Positions 1 to 8,561 of a stretch of DNA of 42,338 nt are shown here, in pieces. The DNA is from CAZDUS01 sp044344495 (GTDB taxonomy: Bacteria; Verrucomicrobiota; Kiritimatiellia; CAIKKV01; CAITUY01), in the NCBI GenBank assembly GCA_044344495.1, contig JBIJCW010000002.1, positions 1-42,338 on the forward strand, given 5' to 3'. Each line of letters opens with the position of its first letter. Positions within the stretch are counted from its first letter, which is position 1. The notes beneath the pieces are model-generated. The model saw only the letters and a list, made by a program, of their open reading frames with translations. It ran no database searches and was not told the DNA's origin. The translations under genes were made by a program, and so were the position numbers.

Positions 1-18
1 GTGTCTTGTGCGCCACTC

Positions 19-1791
19 TTAGAACAAACCCCGAACCCTGCCCGTCTTCACGTCAATGTCGATGTTGGTGAACGCCGGTTCTGAAGCCATCCCTGGCATT
101 AGCTTAATGTCACCCGCCACCGGCACCACAAAACCGGCTCCACGGTAGATCAGGATGTCACGGATCGGCAAGGTCCATCCCTTGGGCCTCCCCTTCAAGT
201 CCGGGTCGTGCGACAAGCTCAGATGGGTCTTGACCATGCAAGTCCCCAGCTTTGCCGTTTCAGGATCCGCCTCGAACCGTTTTGCCTTTTCAAGGGCCGT
301 CTCGCTGTATGAAACACCATCTGCCCCGTAAATCTCCTTGGCTATCCTCTCGATACGCACCCGCAACGGAGTGTCAAGCTCGTAGAGGAATTTGAAATTC
401 TGCTTTTCCTCTGACGCCGTCACAACTGCCTCAGCCAACTCGCGCGCACCTTCGCCGCCTTTCAACCAGTGTTGCGACAGTGCCACATACGCTCCATGCG
501 CCTCCGCAACCTTGCGAATCAGGGCCACTTCACTGGCCGTATCCGTGTGAAACCCATTGATACACACCACTGGACGAACTCCGCTCTTCTTGACGATATC
601 AATATGCGCCAGCAGGTTCTCGCACCCCTTCTCAAGAAGCCCAAGGTTTTCACGCGTATACGCCTCATCAAGCCGCACTCCCGGTTTTACCGCCGGACCA
701 CCCCCGTGCATCTTGAGCGCCCTGATGGTCGCTACCACAACCACGGCGCTTGGCTTGATCCCGGAAACACGACACTTCAGATTCCAGAACTTCTCAAAGC
801 CAATATCAGCCGCAAACCCGCTTTCCGTCACATGGTACTCGGCCAGCCGAGTGCCAAGCTTATCGGCAATGATGGAGCTTTGCCCAATCGCAATGTTGGC
901 AAAGGGTCCGGCATGAACAAAAATCGGCTGCCCCTCAATCGTCTGTAGCAAGTTCGGATTGATGGCATCCACAAGCCATGCGGCCATGGCTCCATCCACC
1001 TTCAGATCCGCAGTGGTAATTTCTTTGCCGCTTGTGTCATAGGCCACCACCATTTTAGCCAACCGGTCCCGCAAATCAGCAAGATCGCTGGCAACCGCCA
1101 GAATGGCCATCACCTCACTACCCACCGAAATCTGGAAGCCAGACTCCATCTCGAATCCATCCATCTTGCCGCCACGTCCGATGATGATGTTTCGCAGACT
1201 CTGCGCGCACAAATCAATGCACCACTTGATCGCCACTCTCTTGGGGTCAACATTCAACCTGCGAATGCCCGTACGGGCCAGCCGCACATCATCATAGTTG
1301 CGCTCGTGCTGCATCCGCGATGTCAGGGCCACCATCGCCAGATTGTGGGCATTGGTGATGGAGTCGATATCGCCAGTCAACCGGATGGAGAACGGAGCTA
1401 GGGGAATGCACTGGGCCAAGCCACCCCCAGCCGCAGACCCCTTGATGTTGAATGTCGGTCCGCCACTGGGTTGCCGGATGGCACCCGTCACAGTCTTGCC
1501 AATCTTGCCAAGACCCTGAACCAGACCAATCGTCGTGGTCGTCTTGCCTTCACCAAGTGGTGTCGGCGTAATAGCCGTCACATCAATATACTTCCCGGTC
1601 GGAAAGTCCTTGATCCGCTCCATGACCATGCGCTGGTCCACCTTGGCAAGATTCCGCCCCATGGGGATTACTTCATCCGGTAGCAACCCCAATTCCGCAG
1701 CCAACTTCGAAATCGGCTTCATGTAGGGCTCCGCTGCCTCCGCGATCTGCCAATCCTTCATCTGGGTCGGATCTAACGTTAACTTGCTCAT
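19..1791 (-). CDS. fhs: Formate-tetrahydrofolate ligase
   Basis: This cytoplasmic enzyme makes 10-formyl-tetrahydrofolate from formate, THF and ATP, the entry step of the methyl branch of one-carbon metabolism. The 590-residue product is close to the usual 550-590 length. The family P-loop TPTPLGEGKTTTT is at residues 75-87, followed by the conserved GAIRQPSGGPTFNIKGSAAG stretch (about 103-122) and TGDIDSITNAHN (about 139-150). The ATG is preceded by a purine-rich AAGGAAAGGA site, and the frame ends in TAA. It is the last gene of a three-gene operon, 37 bases after the pterin methyltransferase, which suggests that formate carbon feeds the same folate pool. What follows downstream lies outside the window. 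Confidence 0.97.
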   Translation of the reverse strand: MSKLTLDPTQMKDWQIAEAAEPYMKPISKLAAELGLLPDEVIPMGRNLAKVDQRMVMERIKDFPTGKYIDVTAITPTPLGEGKTTTTIGLVQGLGKIGKTVTGAIRQPSGGPTFNIKGSAAGGGLAQCIPLAPFSIRLTGDIDSITNAHNLAMVALTSRMQHERNYDDVRLARTGIRRLNVDPKRVAIKWCIDLCAQSLRNIIIGRGGKMDGFEMESGFQISVGSEVMAILAVASDLADLRDRLAKMVVAYDTSGKEITTADLKVDGAMAAWLVDAINPNLLQTIEGQPIFVHAGPFANIAIGQSSIIADKLGTRLAEYHVTESGFAADIGFEKFWNLKCRVSGIKPSAVVVVATIRALKMHGGGPAVKPGVRLDEAYTRENLGLLEKGCENLLAHIDIVKKSGVRPVVCINGFHTDTASEVALIRKVAEAHGAYVALSQHWLKGGEGARELAEAVVTASEEKQNFKFLYELDTPLRVRIERIAKEIYGADGVSYSETALEKAKRFEADPETAKLGTCMVKTHLSLSHDPDLKGRPKGWTLPIRDILIYRGAGFVVPVAGDIKLMPGMASEPAFTNIDIDVKTGRVRGLF

Positions 1792-1828
1792 TTTCGTTTC
1801 CTTTCCTTCACGCTTCGTTACAACACGC

Positions 1829-2851
1829 CTACTCGGCGCCTAGACGACCTTCCCTGTGCGCGCTGATGTACTCCGCCCCGAACAGGTCTTCACCCGTCAA
1901 CAGCGCCTTTGCCAAACCGAATGCTTCAGTGGTCGTATCCACCCCGGCAAGAATCTTGCTGTTCATCTGTAGCGGATCTAAAATTCCGCTATCAGCCCCG
2001 GCTTCGACGGCCAACCATGTAAACACCTGATTGATGAGCTTCCGTCCGGGCATACCAAACGAAACATTGCTCAATCCGCCAGTCACATGTATCGCGATCC
2101 CATACTGATGCCTTAGGGCAGAAACCGCATCAAGAAATCCCTTGGCATTATTGGAGTCGGTGGCAATCGGGAAAACTAGGGGATCAATATAAACATCGCC
2201 ACCACGAATCCCAGCCGCCTCCAACTTTGGCATCAACCGCGAAATATTGGCCAACCGCTGCTCGGTATCGGCAGGCAGATCCTTCTCGCCAGCCGCCGAG
2301 GCAATCACAACCGCTTTGAATTCGGCGGAAACACCAATCGCATCCTGACGCTCCAACGACACAGAGTTAACCATGGGACGCCCGCGCGCTACATCACAAG
2401 CCACCAGCCCTGCCCTCAAAATCGCAGGATTGGAAGAATCAATACTCAGGGACAGTCGGCTACTCTCTTGGATCACCTTCGCGACCCATTGGATTGCACG
2501 GCACCGCTCGTCGATATCCGTGCTGAATTCATCAACATTAACATCCAGAAATGACGCATCGGAGGATTCCTGGCGCATTGCTAAATACCGAAGGTAGTCC
2601 GAACCAGCAACTTTTCCGGCACTATCACCATGCAACCCCTGCCAAACGGCAACAGCACAATGCTTGACCTTCCCATTCTCCCAGTCAGCCGTTCTAAGAA
2701 ACACATCGGGAATTGGCAGGAAACGAGTATCGCCCTTGCCACCATACACAATGGCATACCCACCCTTTTCCATTGGCTTCACGAAATTCCCGCCAACTTT
2801 ATAGACGCTCGTACAATGAATATTCTCACCAACTACGATCAACTTTTTCAT
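1829..2851 (-). CDS. Pterin-binding methyltransferase, AcsE/MetH-pterin-module-like
   Basis: The predicted role is moving the methyl group of 5-methyl-THF to or from a corrinoid cofactor. The fold is the dihydropteroate-synthase-like TIM barrel. Visible family motifs are GENIH near residue 8, FLDVNVDE, LSIDSSNP, MVNSVSLE, YIDPLVFP and GLSNVSFGMPGRKLIN; these carry the conserved Asp and Asn residues that bind the pterin. The protein has 340 residues, clearly longer than AcsE-type enzymes (about 262). The excess is about 55 residues between GENIH and FLDVNVDE. The start has a good GGGGAG site five bases upstream, and the gene lies 14 bases after the homocysteine methyltransferase gene. Its partner corrinoid protein is not in the window, so acetyl-CoA synthesis versus methionine synthesis cannot be decided. 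Confidence 0.85.
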   Translation of the reverse strand: MKKLIVVGENIHCTSVYKVGGNFVKPMEKGGYAIVYGGKGDTRFLPIPDVFLRTADWENGKVKHCAVAVWQGLHGDSAGKVAGSDYLRYLAMRQESSDASFLDVNVDEFSTDIDERCRAIQWVAKVIQESSRLSLSIDSSNPAILRAGLVACDVARGRPMVNSVSLERQDAIGVSAEFKAVVIASAAGEKDLPADTEQRLANISRLMPKLEAAGIRGGDVYIDPLVFPIATDSNNAKGFLDAVSALRHQYGIAIHVTGGLSNVSFGMPGRKLINQVFTWLAVEAGADSGILDPLQMNSKILAGVDTTTEAFGLAKALLTGEDLFGAEYISAHREGRLGAE

Positions 2852-2865
2852 CTTTGCTCCCCGCT

Positions 2866-3783
2866 TTAAAAAGTTTCTTGGTTTCTCCTAACCCCGTTTT
2901 CAATCCTCGTCAGTACCCGCCCAATGGCCATAATGTGCTCCGGCGTAGTGCCGCAACACCCACCGATGATCGCAGCACCTGCCTCAACAACGCCCGGAAT
3001 CCATCCGGCTGTTACCTCCGGTGTTTCGGGAAAGACATCCACACCCTTCACGCTCACCGGTAAGCCGGCATTGGCCTGAACCATGATCGGCACTCCCGCG
3101 ACGGCCTTTCGCATCGCCTTAACAATCGCCACCATCTGCTCCATCCCCTGTCCGCAGTTCGCGCCGACAATATGGGCACCAGCCTCTACGGCCGCACAAG
3201 CCGCGTCCGCTGGCGTTACGCCCATCATCGTATGGTACCCACCATCGGCTGTGTGCTGGAAAGTGAAGGTAGCAATAATCTCCAGGGATCCCTGTTCCCG
3301 TGCCGCCTTGATCGCCAAACATGCCTCATCAATATCGGACATGGTTTCAATACACACCGCATCCGCACCTCCAGTCGCCAACGCAGCAACCTGCTCTTGA
3401 AACGCTTCAAAGAGTTCACCCTCAGTGACATCTCCCATCAAAAGCATCTTCCCCGTTGGCCCAACTGAGGCAATCACGTGACACTCCCGACCGGCCGCTT
3501 CGCGCGAAATTTCCGCCGCCACCCTGTTCAATTCCTCCACGCGATACTGAAGCCCAAAATAGTCCAGCTTGAACCGTGTCCCTCCAAAGCTGTTCGTTTC
3601 AATCATGTCACAGCCCGCTTCCACATAACGGCGCGCCACATCCAGCACCTCGTTGCGATGCTCAACACACCACAACTCCGGACACTCCCCGGCCTTGAGA
3701 CCCTTTCGCTGAAGAAAGGTCCCCCACGCCCCATCCGAGAGCAGCAACTCACCTTCATGTACTCGTTGAACTATTCTCTTCAC
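2866..3783 (-). CDS. Homocysteine S-methyltransferase domain protein (MetH N-terminal module-like)
   Basis: A Zn-dependent methyltransferase barrel predicted to methylate homocysteine to methionine, probably from a methyl-corrinoid partner. Motifs seen are LSDGAWGTFLQ near the N-terminus, ETNSFGGTRFKL, ASVGPTGKML, VGANCGQG (first Zn cysteine, about residue 208) and GGCCGTTPEH (the Cys pair, about 274-275). The open frame extends upstream to a TTG at 3891, but that stretch has no family similarity and crosses the divergent gene. I chose GTG at 3783 because GCGAGG lies six bases before it and it gives the usual 305 residues. GTG at 3810 is an alternative. It is the first gene of the fhs operon. 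Only the Hcy-binding module is present, without pterin, corrinoid or activation domains. Confidence 0.85.
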   Translation of the reverse strand: MKRIVQRVHEGELLLSDGAWGTFLQRKGLKAGECPELWCVEHRNEVLDVARRYVEAGCDMIETNSFGGTRFKLDYFGLQYRVEELNRVAAEISREAAGRECHVIASVGPTGKMLLMGDVTEGELFEAFQEQVAALATGGADAVCIETMSDIDEACLAIKAAREQGSLEIIATFTFQHTADGGYHTMMGVTPADAACAAVEAGAHIVGANCGQGMEQMVAIVKAMRKAVAGVPIMVQANAGLPVSVKGVDVFPETPEVTAGWIPGVVEAGAAIIGGCCGTTPEHIMAIGRVLTRIENGVRRNQETF

Positions 3784-3879
3784 TAGCTCCCTCGCTGATG
3801 ATGCAAACACTACACAGTCTGCGTTATGGTTTATATTATTCTTGTAGTTTCTGGCTTTCTTATAGCATAGTCTGGCACC
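3784..3879. promoter_or_regulatory. Divergent promoter region between the C1 operon and its PocR/AraC regulator
   Basis: This short region is markedly AT-rich against its surroundings, especially 3826-3870. On the plus strand a weak pair, TTGTAG (3842-3847) and CATAGT (3866-3871) with an 18-base spacer, would start transcription almost at the GTG of the regulator, which has no Shine-Dalgarno site, so a leaderless message is possible. On the minus strand TATAAG, TAATAT and TATAAA are -10-like, but I see no convincing -35 box, as expected for an activator-dependent promoter. Regulator binding here is inferred from the divergent layout only. Confidence 0.4.
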
Positions 3880-5202
3880 GTGAATGCCCAATCACTCAGT
3901 GATAAACTGTCTAATGTTCTGGAAACCATTGGCCAAATCTCCGGTCAGGGGACAGTCTACCATGGACTCCATGACCAAGTCATGCTGACCAATGGGAAAG
4001 TCTGCGTCTTTTGCCGCCATGCCCTTAACCATCCCATCGCAGCCCCCCTATGCCGTTACTCCTGCTGCAACGCCACCGTTGAAGCCATGACCTCCGGTGA
4101 GCCCTCATTCTACCAATGCTGGACCGGACTTATGTTCGTCACAGTTCCTGTTGCCCCGCAAAACCGCTGTTCCGGCGGAATAACGTTGGGCGGGTTCTAC
4201 ACCCCGGAGCAACACCAAGACATTCATGAATCCCTCTCTCAAGCCCTCAGTATGTGGCCAGCCATCGACCCGAAGCCCTTTCTGTCTAATCTGAAAACCC
4301 TTCGTCCCATTACCACCAGTGCCTTACGCGGACTCGGACGTCTCGCCATGGAAACCACGTTTTCCTGCGGATTAAACTCCAGTACCTACTTCCGCGCCCA
4401 GAACGACAGATACCTCCAGCAGTGCCGCATCGCCGAAGCCTTCGCTGATCTCCGCTCACAGAAAGTCTCGACGCCGGATATTCTTGGCGACACCTACCAA
4501 CTGGTTTCCTTCCTAAGCCATGACGACCAAACCAGCGCCATGGAATTTGTATCGCGTTATCTCGCCAAACTGCTCCTGGCCAGCAATTGGGATCTCATCA
4601 AGCTGAAAGCCCATGCCCGCACACTTCTGGCTGTGATTACCAGTCACGATATTCTAAACGGTACCCCTTGGGCCGTTGCCACCAGTCGTGAATTGCGCCA
4701 TATGGTTCGCTTGGAACATGCCAACAGCACCGAGGAAACCTGCCATGAAGTGGCAGACTGGGTTCATCAGCACTTTAACCGGTCGAGCCGAATCCTTCCC
4801 GATGGGCGTAGCCTTGGCGACCGAGTGCTGGACTGGATGCAGACCCATTATCAGGAACCCGCCACACTCACGGTCGCCGCCAAGGCCATTGGCATCAGCG
4901 TCTCCACACTGGTGCATCGCCTGCCGGCCGAGACCGGCAAGACCTTTAAACAACTTCTCTTGGAAATCCGAACGAGTGAAGCCAAGAAACTTCTAGCTAC
5001 CAGTTCACTCGAGATCAGCGCAGTGGCAGGACACTGCGGATTCTTCGACCAAAGTCACTTTACCCGCGAGTTTAAGCGCTCCATCAACCTGACACCGGGG
5101 CAGTTTCGAAAATTGCTCGCGGTACCAGAGAATGCTTTGCGCTCTCCCAACAAACGTAGCCTCGATGATCCTGAAACAACCAAGCCCTCTTGTCCCGGAT
5201 AG
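3880..5202 (+). CDS. AraC-family transcriptional regulator with N-terminal PocR sensor domain
   Basis: A 440-residue DNA-binding regulator. Residues about 10-150 match the PocR-type ligand-sensing domain: HDQVMLTNGKVCVFCRHA, then LCRYSCC, then YQCWTGLMFVTVPV and GGITLGGFY. The cysteines in these motifs recur in the family and could bind a metal or cofactor. The C-terminal part (about 325-425) is a double helix-turn-helix AraC domain, seen in LTVAAKAIGISVSTLVHRL and ISAVAGHCGFFDQSHFTREF. The family is known from PocR, which controls cobalamin and propanediol genes. Divergence from the methyltransferase operon suggests it controls that operon in response to a C1 or corrinoid-related signal (inference). 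GTG at 3880 is the only start that keeps the sensor domain complete. It converges on rplQ. Confidence 0.88.
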   Translation: MNAQSLSDKLSNVLETIGQISGQGTVYHGLHDQVMLTNGKVCVFCRHALNHPIAAPLCRYSCCNATVEAMTSGEPSFYQCWTGLMFVTVPVAPQNRCSGGITLGGFYTPEQHQDIHESLSQALSMWPAIDPKPFLSNLKTLRPITTSALRGLGRLAMETTFSCGLNSSTYFRAQNDRYLQQCRIAEAFADLRSQKVSTPDILGDTYQLVSFLSHDDQTSAMEFVSRYLAKLLLASNWDLIKLKAHARTLLAVITSHDILNGTPWAVATSRELRHMVRLEHANSTEETCHEVADWVHQHFNRSSRILPDGRSLGDRVLDWMQTHYQEPATLTVAAKAIGISVSTLVHRLPAETGKTFKQLLLEIRTSEAKKLLATSSLEISAVAGHCGFFDQSHFTREFKRSINLTPGQFRKLLAVPENALRSPNKRSLDDPETTKPSCPG

Positions 5203-5274
5203 TGACCGGAATGAGCCACTCCTGCACGTGACTAGCCGTAAACAACACTTCGCCTAGTATCCTCCACCATTCTG

Positions 5275-5313
5275 CAACAAAAAAACCCGCCGTTGTTCAC
5301 GGCGGGTTTCCAG
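5275..5313 (-). terminator. Intrinsic terminator of the ribosomal super-cluster
   Basis: A perfect 11-bp stem, 5283-5293 paired with 5299-5309, has a five-base loop (TGTTC on the plus strand). On the minus strand it is followed by a T-run (TTTTTTTGTTG), so it ends transcription coming from rplQ, whose stop is at 5341. On the plus strand the run after the stem is much poorer (TTTCCAGTTTATT), so it may only weakly stop the regulator transcript. No other feature is visible in 5203-5340. Confidence 0.9.
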
Positions 5314-5340
5314 TTTATTCCCTGCGAACAGGAAAAGCCC

Positions 5341-5805
5341 TTACCCCTCCTTCTTCTCGTCCGCTCCCTTTTCCTCAGTCGCTGGGGATTCATCCGCCTT
5401 CGCCTTCCGGCGCTTATCCACTGCCGACAAATCCACCCACTCCAAAACCACCATTTCAGAAGCGTCCCCGCCCCGCTGCCCAATTCGAACAATTCTGGTG
5501 TAACCGCCTTGTCGGTCCTTGTACTGCGGCGCAATCGCCTCGAAAAGCCGGTCAACATGCTTGCGATGCCTGAGTACACTCAAGATCTTCCGCTTGGCAC
5601 TAAGCAAATCCTCAGGTTTCCCTGACGCGAGCGCCTTCTTGGCTGTCGTCACAACTTTTTCAGCCAGCATTCTGGTCTGCTTGGCCTTTTGGATCGTCGT
5701 CTGGATCCTCTGTTCCTGAATGAAGTTGCTCACCAGTGAACTGAGCAAGGCCTTCCGCGCTTCCGCAGAACGGCCCAGTTTCACGCTGTTCTTCATGTGT
5801 CGCAT
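5341..5805 (-). CDS. rplQ: 50S ribosomal protein L17
   Basis: L17 lines the polypeptide exit side of the large subunit. The N-terminal core shows RHMKNSVKLGRSAEARKALL and, later, GGYTRIVRIGQRGGDASEM, both typical of the family. At 154 residues it is longer than the usual 115-130; the excess is a charged tail after residue about 130, rich in Lys, Glu and Ala. GGGAG lies six bases before the ATG. It is the last gene of the cluster, separated from rpoA by 100 bases that hold no gene, and is followed directly by a strong terminator. Confidence 0.97.
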   Translation of the reverse strand: MRHMKNSVKLGRSAEARKALLSSLVSNFIQEQRIQTTIQKAKQTRMLAEKVVTTAKKALASGKPEDLLSAKRKILSVLRHRKHVDRLFEAIAPQYKDRQGGYTRIVRIGQRGGDASEMVVLEWVDLSAVDKRRKAKADESPATEEKGADEKKEG

Positions 5806-5905
5806 ATCTGACTCCCAGCATCCACTCGCCGCCCCGTTAACGCTCCGGAAACAGGCGATGACTAATATTCATTCGTTGATTAACCCCAACCGCCACAGGC
5901 CGCAC

Positions 5906-6922
5906 TTATTCCTTGCCTGCCTCCGGTGTGTTCAGCATTCTTAGAAGTTCATCGTCAAACTTCATTCCAAGGCCCAATCCCAACTCCGCCAGCTTGGCCT
6001 TGATCTCATTCAACGACTTCTTTCCAAAATTGCGGTACTTGAGCATCTCCGCCTCGCTCTTTTGCGCCAACTGCCCCACGGTCGTGATATTGGCATTATT
6101 GAGACAGTTCGCCGCACGCACACTAAGCTCTATCTCATTTACACTCATGTTGAGGACTTTGACCATCTGCTCGCGCTCAATGTCAACCTGTGTTTCCGTG
6201 TCCTCAAATTCCACCACGTTCTTGTCATAATCCACAAAGACGTCAAGATGGTGTCGCAACACCGCTGCCGAAACCGTCATCGCATCATCCGGTGTAATCC
6301 GTCCATCCGTCGTCACGTCCATGATCAACTTGTCGTAATCGGTGCGCTGCCCCACCCGCGTGTTCTCCACTGTGAAATTCACACGCTTGACCGGGGAGAA
6401 AATCGAATCGATCGGGATACGCCCGATGTCTTGATTGTCTTTCTTGTTCCAGTCCGCGGGACAAAAACCGCGACCTATCTTAATTTCGATGACGGCCTCT
6501 AAAACACCATCGGCTGCCAATGTCGCAATATGCTGATCCGGATTCAGAACCTCCACAGTGCCATCGGTCTGAATGTCGCCCGCCGTCACCGCCTTAGCCC
6601 CCTTCACCTTCAATGTCAGGTAGCGCGTTTCACGGGACTGCATCCGTAGCAACACCTTCTTTAGATTCAGGATGATATCGGTCACATCCTCAACAACCCC
6701 CGGAAGCGCACAAAATTCGTGCGGAGCCCCCTCGATGCGCACAGAAGCAATCGCCGCTCCCTCCAGTGACGACAACAAGACTCGCCGCAACGAGTTTCCG
6801 ATAGTCCGCCCGTATCCAACTTCCAACGGTTCGGCAACAAACCGGGCAAACGTTGTGGTAGCAGACCCGTCATCCTTGACCAGCCGCTTCGGCATCTCGA
6901 ACTTGCTCAATCTGATTGGCAT
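5906..6922 (-). CDS. rpoA: DNA-directed RNA polymerase subunit alpha
   Basis: The alpha dimer nucleates RNA polymerase assembly. The N-terminal domain (about 1-235) contains VEPLEVGYGRTIGNSLRRVL and LSSLEGAAI, the dimerisation region. The C-terminal domain (about 255-325) contains IELSVRAANCLNNANI, RNFGKKSLNEIKAKLAELGL and the helix-hairpin-helix that binds UP elements and activators. The 338-residue length is normal. Position between rpsD and rplQ is the classical alpha-operon place. An intact alpha-CTD fits the AT-rich UP-like sequence found upstream of the tRNA-Thr/tuf promoter in this window. Confidence 0.98.
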   Translation of the reverse strand: MPIRLSKFEMPKRLVKDDGSATTTFARFVAEPLEVGYGRTIGNSLRRVLLSSLEGAAIASVRIEGAPHEFCALPGVVEDVTDIILNLKKVLLRMQSRETRYLTLKVKGAKAVTAGDIQTDGTVEVLNPDQHIATLAADGVLEAVIEIKIGRGFCPADWNKKDNQDIGRIPIDSIFSPVKRVNFTVENTRVGQRTDYDKLIMDVTTDGRITPDDAMTVSAAVLRHHLDVFVDYDKNVVEFEDTETQVDIEREQMVKVLNMSVNEIELSVRAANCLNNANITTVGQLAQKSEAEMLKYRNFGKKSLNEIKAKLAELGLGLGMKFDDELLRMLNTPEAGKE

Positions 6923-6971
6923 AATTCAACCCTTCCCAATAAAGAACTACTCCCGCATCAGCGGGCTGCTG

Positions 6972-7598
6972 TTACATTTTGGAGTACAACTCCACAATCA
7001 ACTGTTCGTTAACAAACGGCGCGATCTCTTCCTTGGTCGGCACGCGCAGGACTTCGCCTCGCAGATTATCCTTATCCAGCGTCAGCCAAGACGAAAGCTC
7101 ACGGCTCTGGGCATCCAACGTCCGCTTGACAGCGTCCTGACTAACCTTACGCCCTTTGACATCGATCCGATCCCCCGCTTTAAGACACATCGAAGGGACA
7201 TCCGCACGGCGTCCATTCACTGTTACATGCCCGTGCAACACAAGTTGCCTCGCAGTACGCCGACTTGGCGCAAATCCGAGCCGGTACACCAAATTGTCCA
7301 ATCGCATCTCCAGCAACTGCAGCAACATCTCGCCGGTTACGCCACGCTTTCGCAAAGCACGCTGAAATACCAACTTGAACTGGCCTTCCTGTAACCCGTA
7401 GAATCGGCGCAAGCGCTGTTTTTCACGCAACTGCACCCCGTAGTCCGACTTCTTCGAAGGACGCGCCCCGTGTACGCCGGGGGCAGGACGCCCTGTTTCA
7501 ATCGGACACTTTGCCATCCGGCAACGATCACCCTTCAAGAAAAGCTTCATACCTTCGCGGCGACAAAGCTTGCAGGCTGGCCCTGTATATCTACCCAT
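6972..7598 (-). CDS. rpsD: 30S ribosomal protein S4, zinc-binding type
   Basis: A primary 16S rRNA-binding protein that nucleates small-subunit assembly. The 208 residues start MGRYTGPACKLCRREGMKLF. Cysteines at 9, 12, 26 and 31 form the zinc site of the C+ type of S4. The S4 RNA-binding domain is around RLDNLVYRLGFAPSRRTARQ. The gene lies 49 bases upstream of rpoA. In Escherichia coli S4 represses its own operon; I could not see a recognisable pseudoknot target here. Confidence 0.98.
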   Translation of the reverse strand: MGRYTGPACKLCRREGMKLFLKGDRCRMAKCPIETGRPAPGVHGARPSKKSDYGVQLREKQRLRRFYGLQEGQFKLVFQRALRKRGVTGEMLLQLLEMRLDNLVYRLGFAPSRRTARQLVLHGHVTVNGRRADVPSMCLKAGDRIDVKGRKVSQDAVKRTLDAQSRELSSWLTLDKDNLRGEVLRVPTKEEIAPFVNEQLIVELYSKM

Positions 7599-7632
7599 TC
7601 GAATTCTCCTCTTAGTTCAAAATCGCTTGCCG

Positions 7633-8115
7633 TTACACGCGTCGACGTTTCCGAGCCCGACATCCATTGTGCGGCATCGGCGTCACATCCTTAATTAAAG
7701 TCACATTCAGTCCCGCTGACTGCAAGGCTCGTATCGCCGATTCGCGACCCGCACCCGGCCCCTGGACTCGCACTTCAACTTCCTGCATACCGCGCCCCAC
7801 GGCCTGCCGCGCCACTTCTTGCGCCACAACACTGGCAGCAAAGGCCGTGCTCTTCCGCGATCCCTTGAAACCAGCTCGGCCCGAAGTACTCCAGGCAATA
7901 ACGCCACCTTTGCTATCCGTCACAGAAATGATCGTATTGTTGAACGTCGCGCGAATATGAACCACGCCAAATGGCACCACACGCCCGCCGCGCACGCGGC
8001 TCTGCCGCACCGGTTTGGATCCCTCCGCACCTGTCCCCTCCGTCGCGGGCACTTTGTTGTCAACTACCGGCGATCCTGCGTCACCCTGTCCCGCTTTTTC
8101 TTTTACTTCAGCCAT
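7633..8115 (-). CDS. rpsK: 30S ribosomal protein S11 with N-terminal extension
   Basis: S11 forms the platform of the small subunit next to the mRNA exit. The core is clear from VVPFGVVHIRATFNNTIISV and TDSKGGVIAWSTSGRAGFKG through the basic C-terminus CRARKRRRV. The product has 160 residues against the usual 125-130. The extra 30 or so are an N-terminal low-complexity stretch rich in Gly, Ala, Glu and Lys. The ATG used here begins MAEVKEKAGQ. No internal start before the core has a convincing ribosome site, so the extension is probably translated. Confidence 0.96.
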   Translation of the reverse strand: MAEVKEKAGQGDAGSPVVDNKVPATEGTGAEGSKPVRQSRVRGGRVVPFGVVHIRATFNNTIISVTDSKGGVIAWSTSGRAGFKGSRKSTAFAASVVAQEVARQAVGRGMQEVEVRVQGPGAGRESAIRALQSAGLNVTLIKDVTPMPHNGCRARKRRRV

Positions 8116-8157
8116 GGCAAATCCGTACCTCTCTGTAACCTCTCGTGATCCTTATCC

Positions 8158-8550
8158 TCACTTTACTGCTGCGCGAGCTTCCTTCCCGCGAACCGCACCC
8201 ACGGTGCGACGCGGCCCCTTCCGGGTCCTGGCATTCGTGCTGGTCCGCTGTCCGCGCACCGGCAACCCGCGCTTATGCCGGATACCCCGGTAACTGCCAA
8301 CGCTGATCAAACGACGAATGTTCTGAGCCACTTCACGACGCAGATCACCCTCGATTCGATACTCCCCCTGCAGCACATTGATGATGCGAGCCAATTCTTC
8401 GTCGGATAACTCATCCGCCCGCTTGGCAGGATCGATCTTCGCCTTCGCCACGACTTCCAGCGCCGTGGTCGGTCCAATCCCGTACAAATATCGCAATGAA
8501 TATGCAATCTGCTTCTTGCCGGGTATTTCAACACCTAATATTCTTGGCAT
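8158..8550 (-). CDS. rpsM: 30S ribosomal protein S13
   Basis: S13 sits in the head of the small subunit and contacts the P-site tRNA and the large subunit. MPRILGVEIPGKKQIAYSLR opens the protein, LYGIGPTTALEVVAKAKID follows, and the basic C-terminal tail includes RGQRTSTNARTRKGPRRTVG. The open frame extends to 8565, but the ATG at 8550 is right: GAGGAG lies seven bases before it, and the upstream TTG would overlap that site. This gives 130 residues. The Shine-Dalgarno sequence immediately follows the rpmJ stop. Confidence 0.97.
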   Translation of the reverse strand: MPRILGVEIPGKKQIAYSLRYLYGIGPTTALEVVAKAKIDPAKRADELSDEELARIINVLQGEYRIEGDLRREVAQNIRRLISVGSYRGIRHKRGLPVRGQRTSTNARTRKGPRRTVGAVRGKEARAAVK

Positions 8551-8561
8551 GAAAACGCTCC

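Noticed and set aside
3784..3891. Upstream extension of the homocysteine methyltransferase to a TTG at 3891
   Set aside because: It crosses the divergent regulator start and the AT-rich promoter region, and adds no family sequence.
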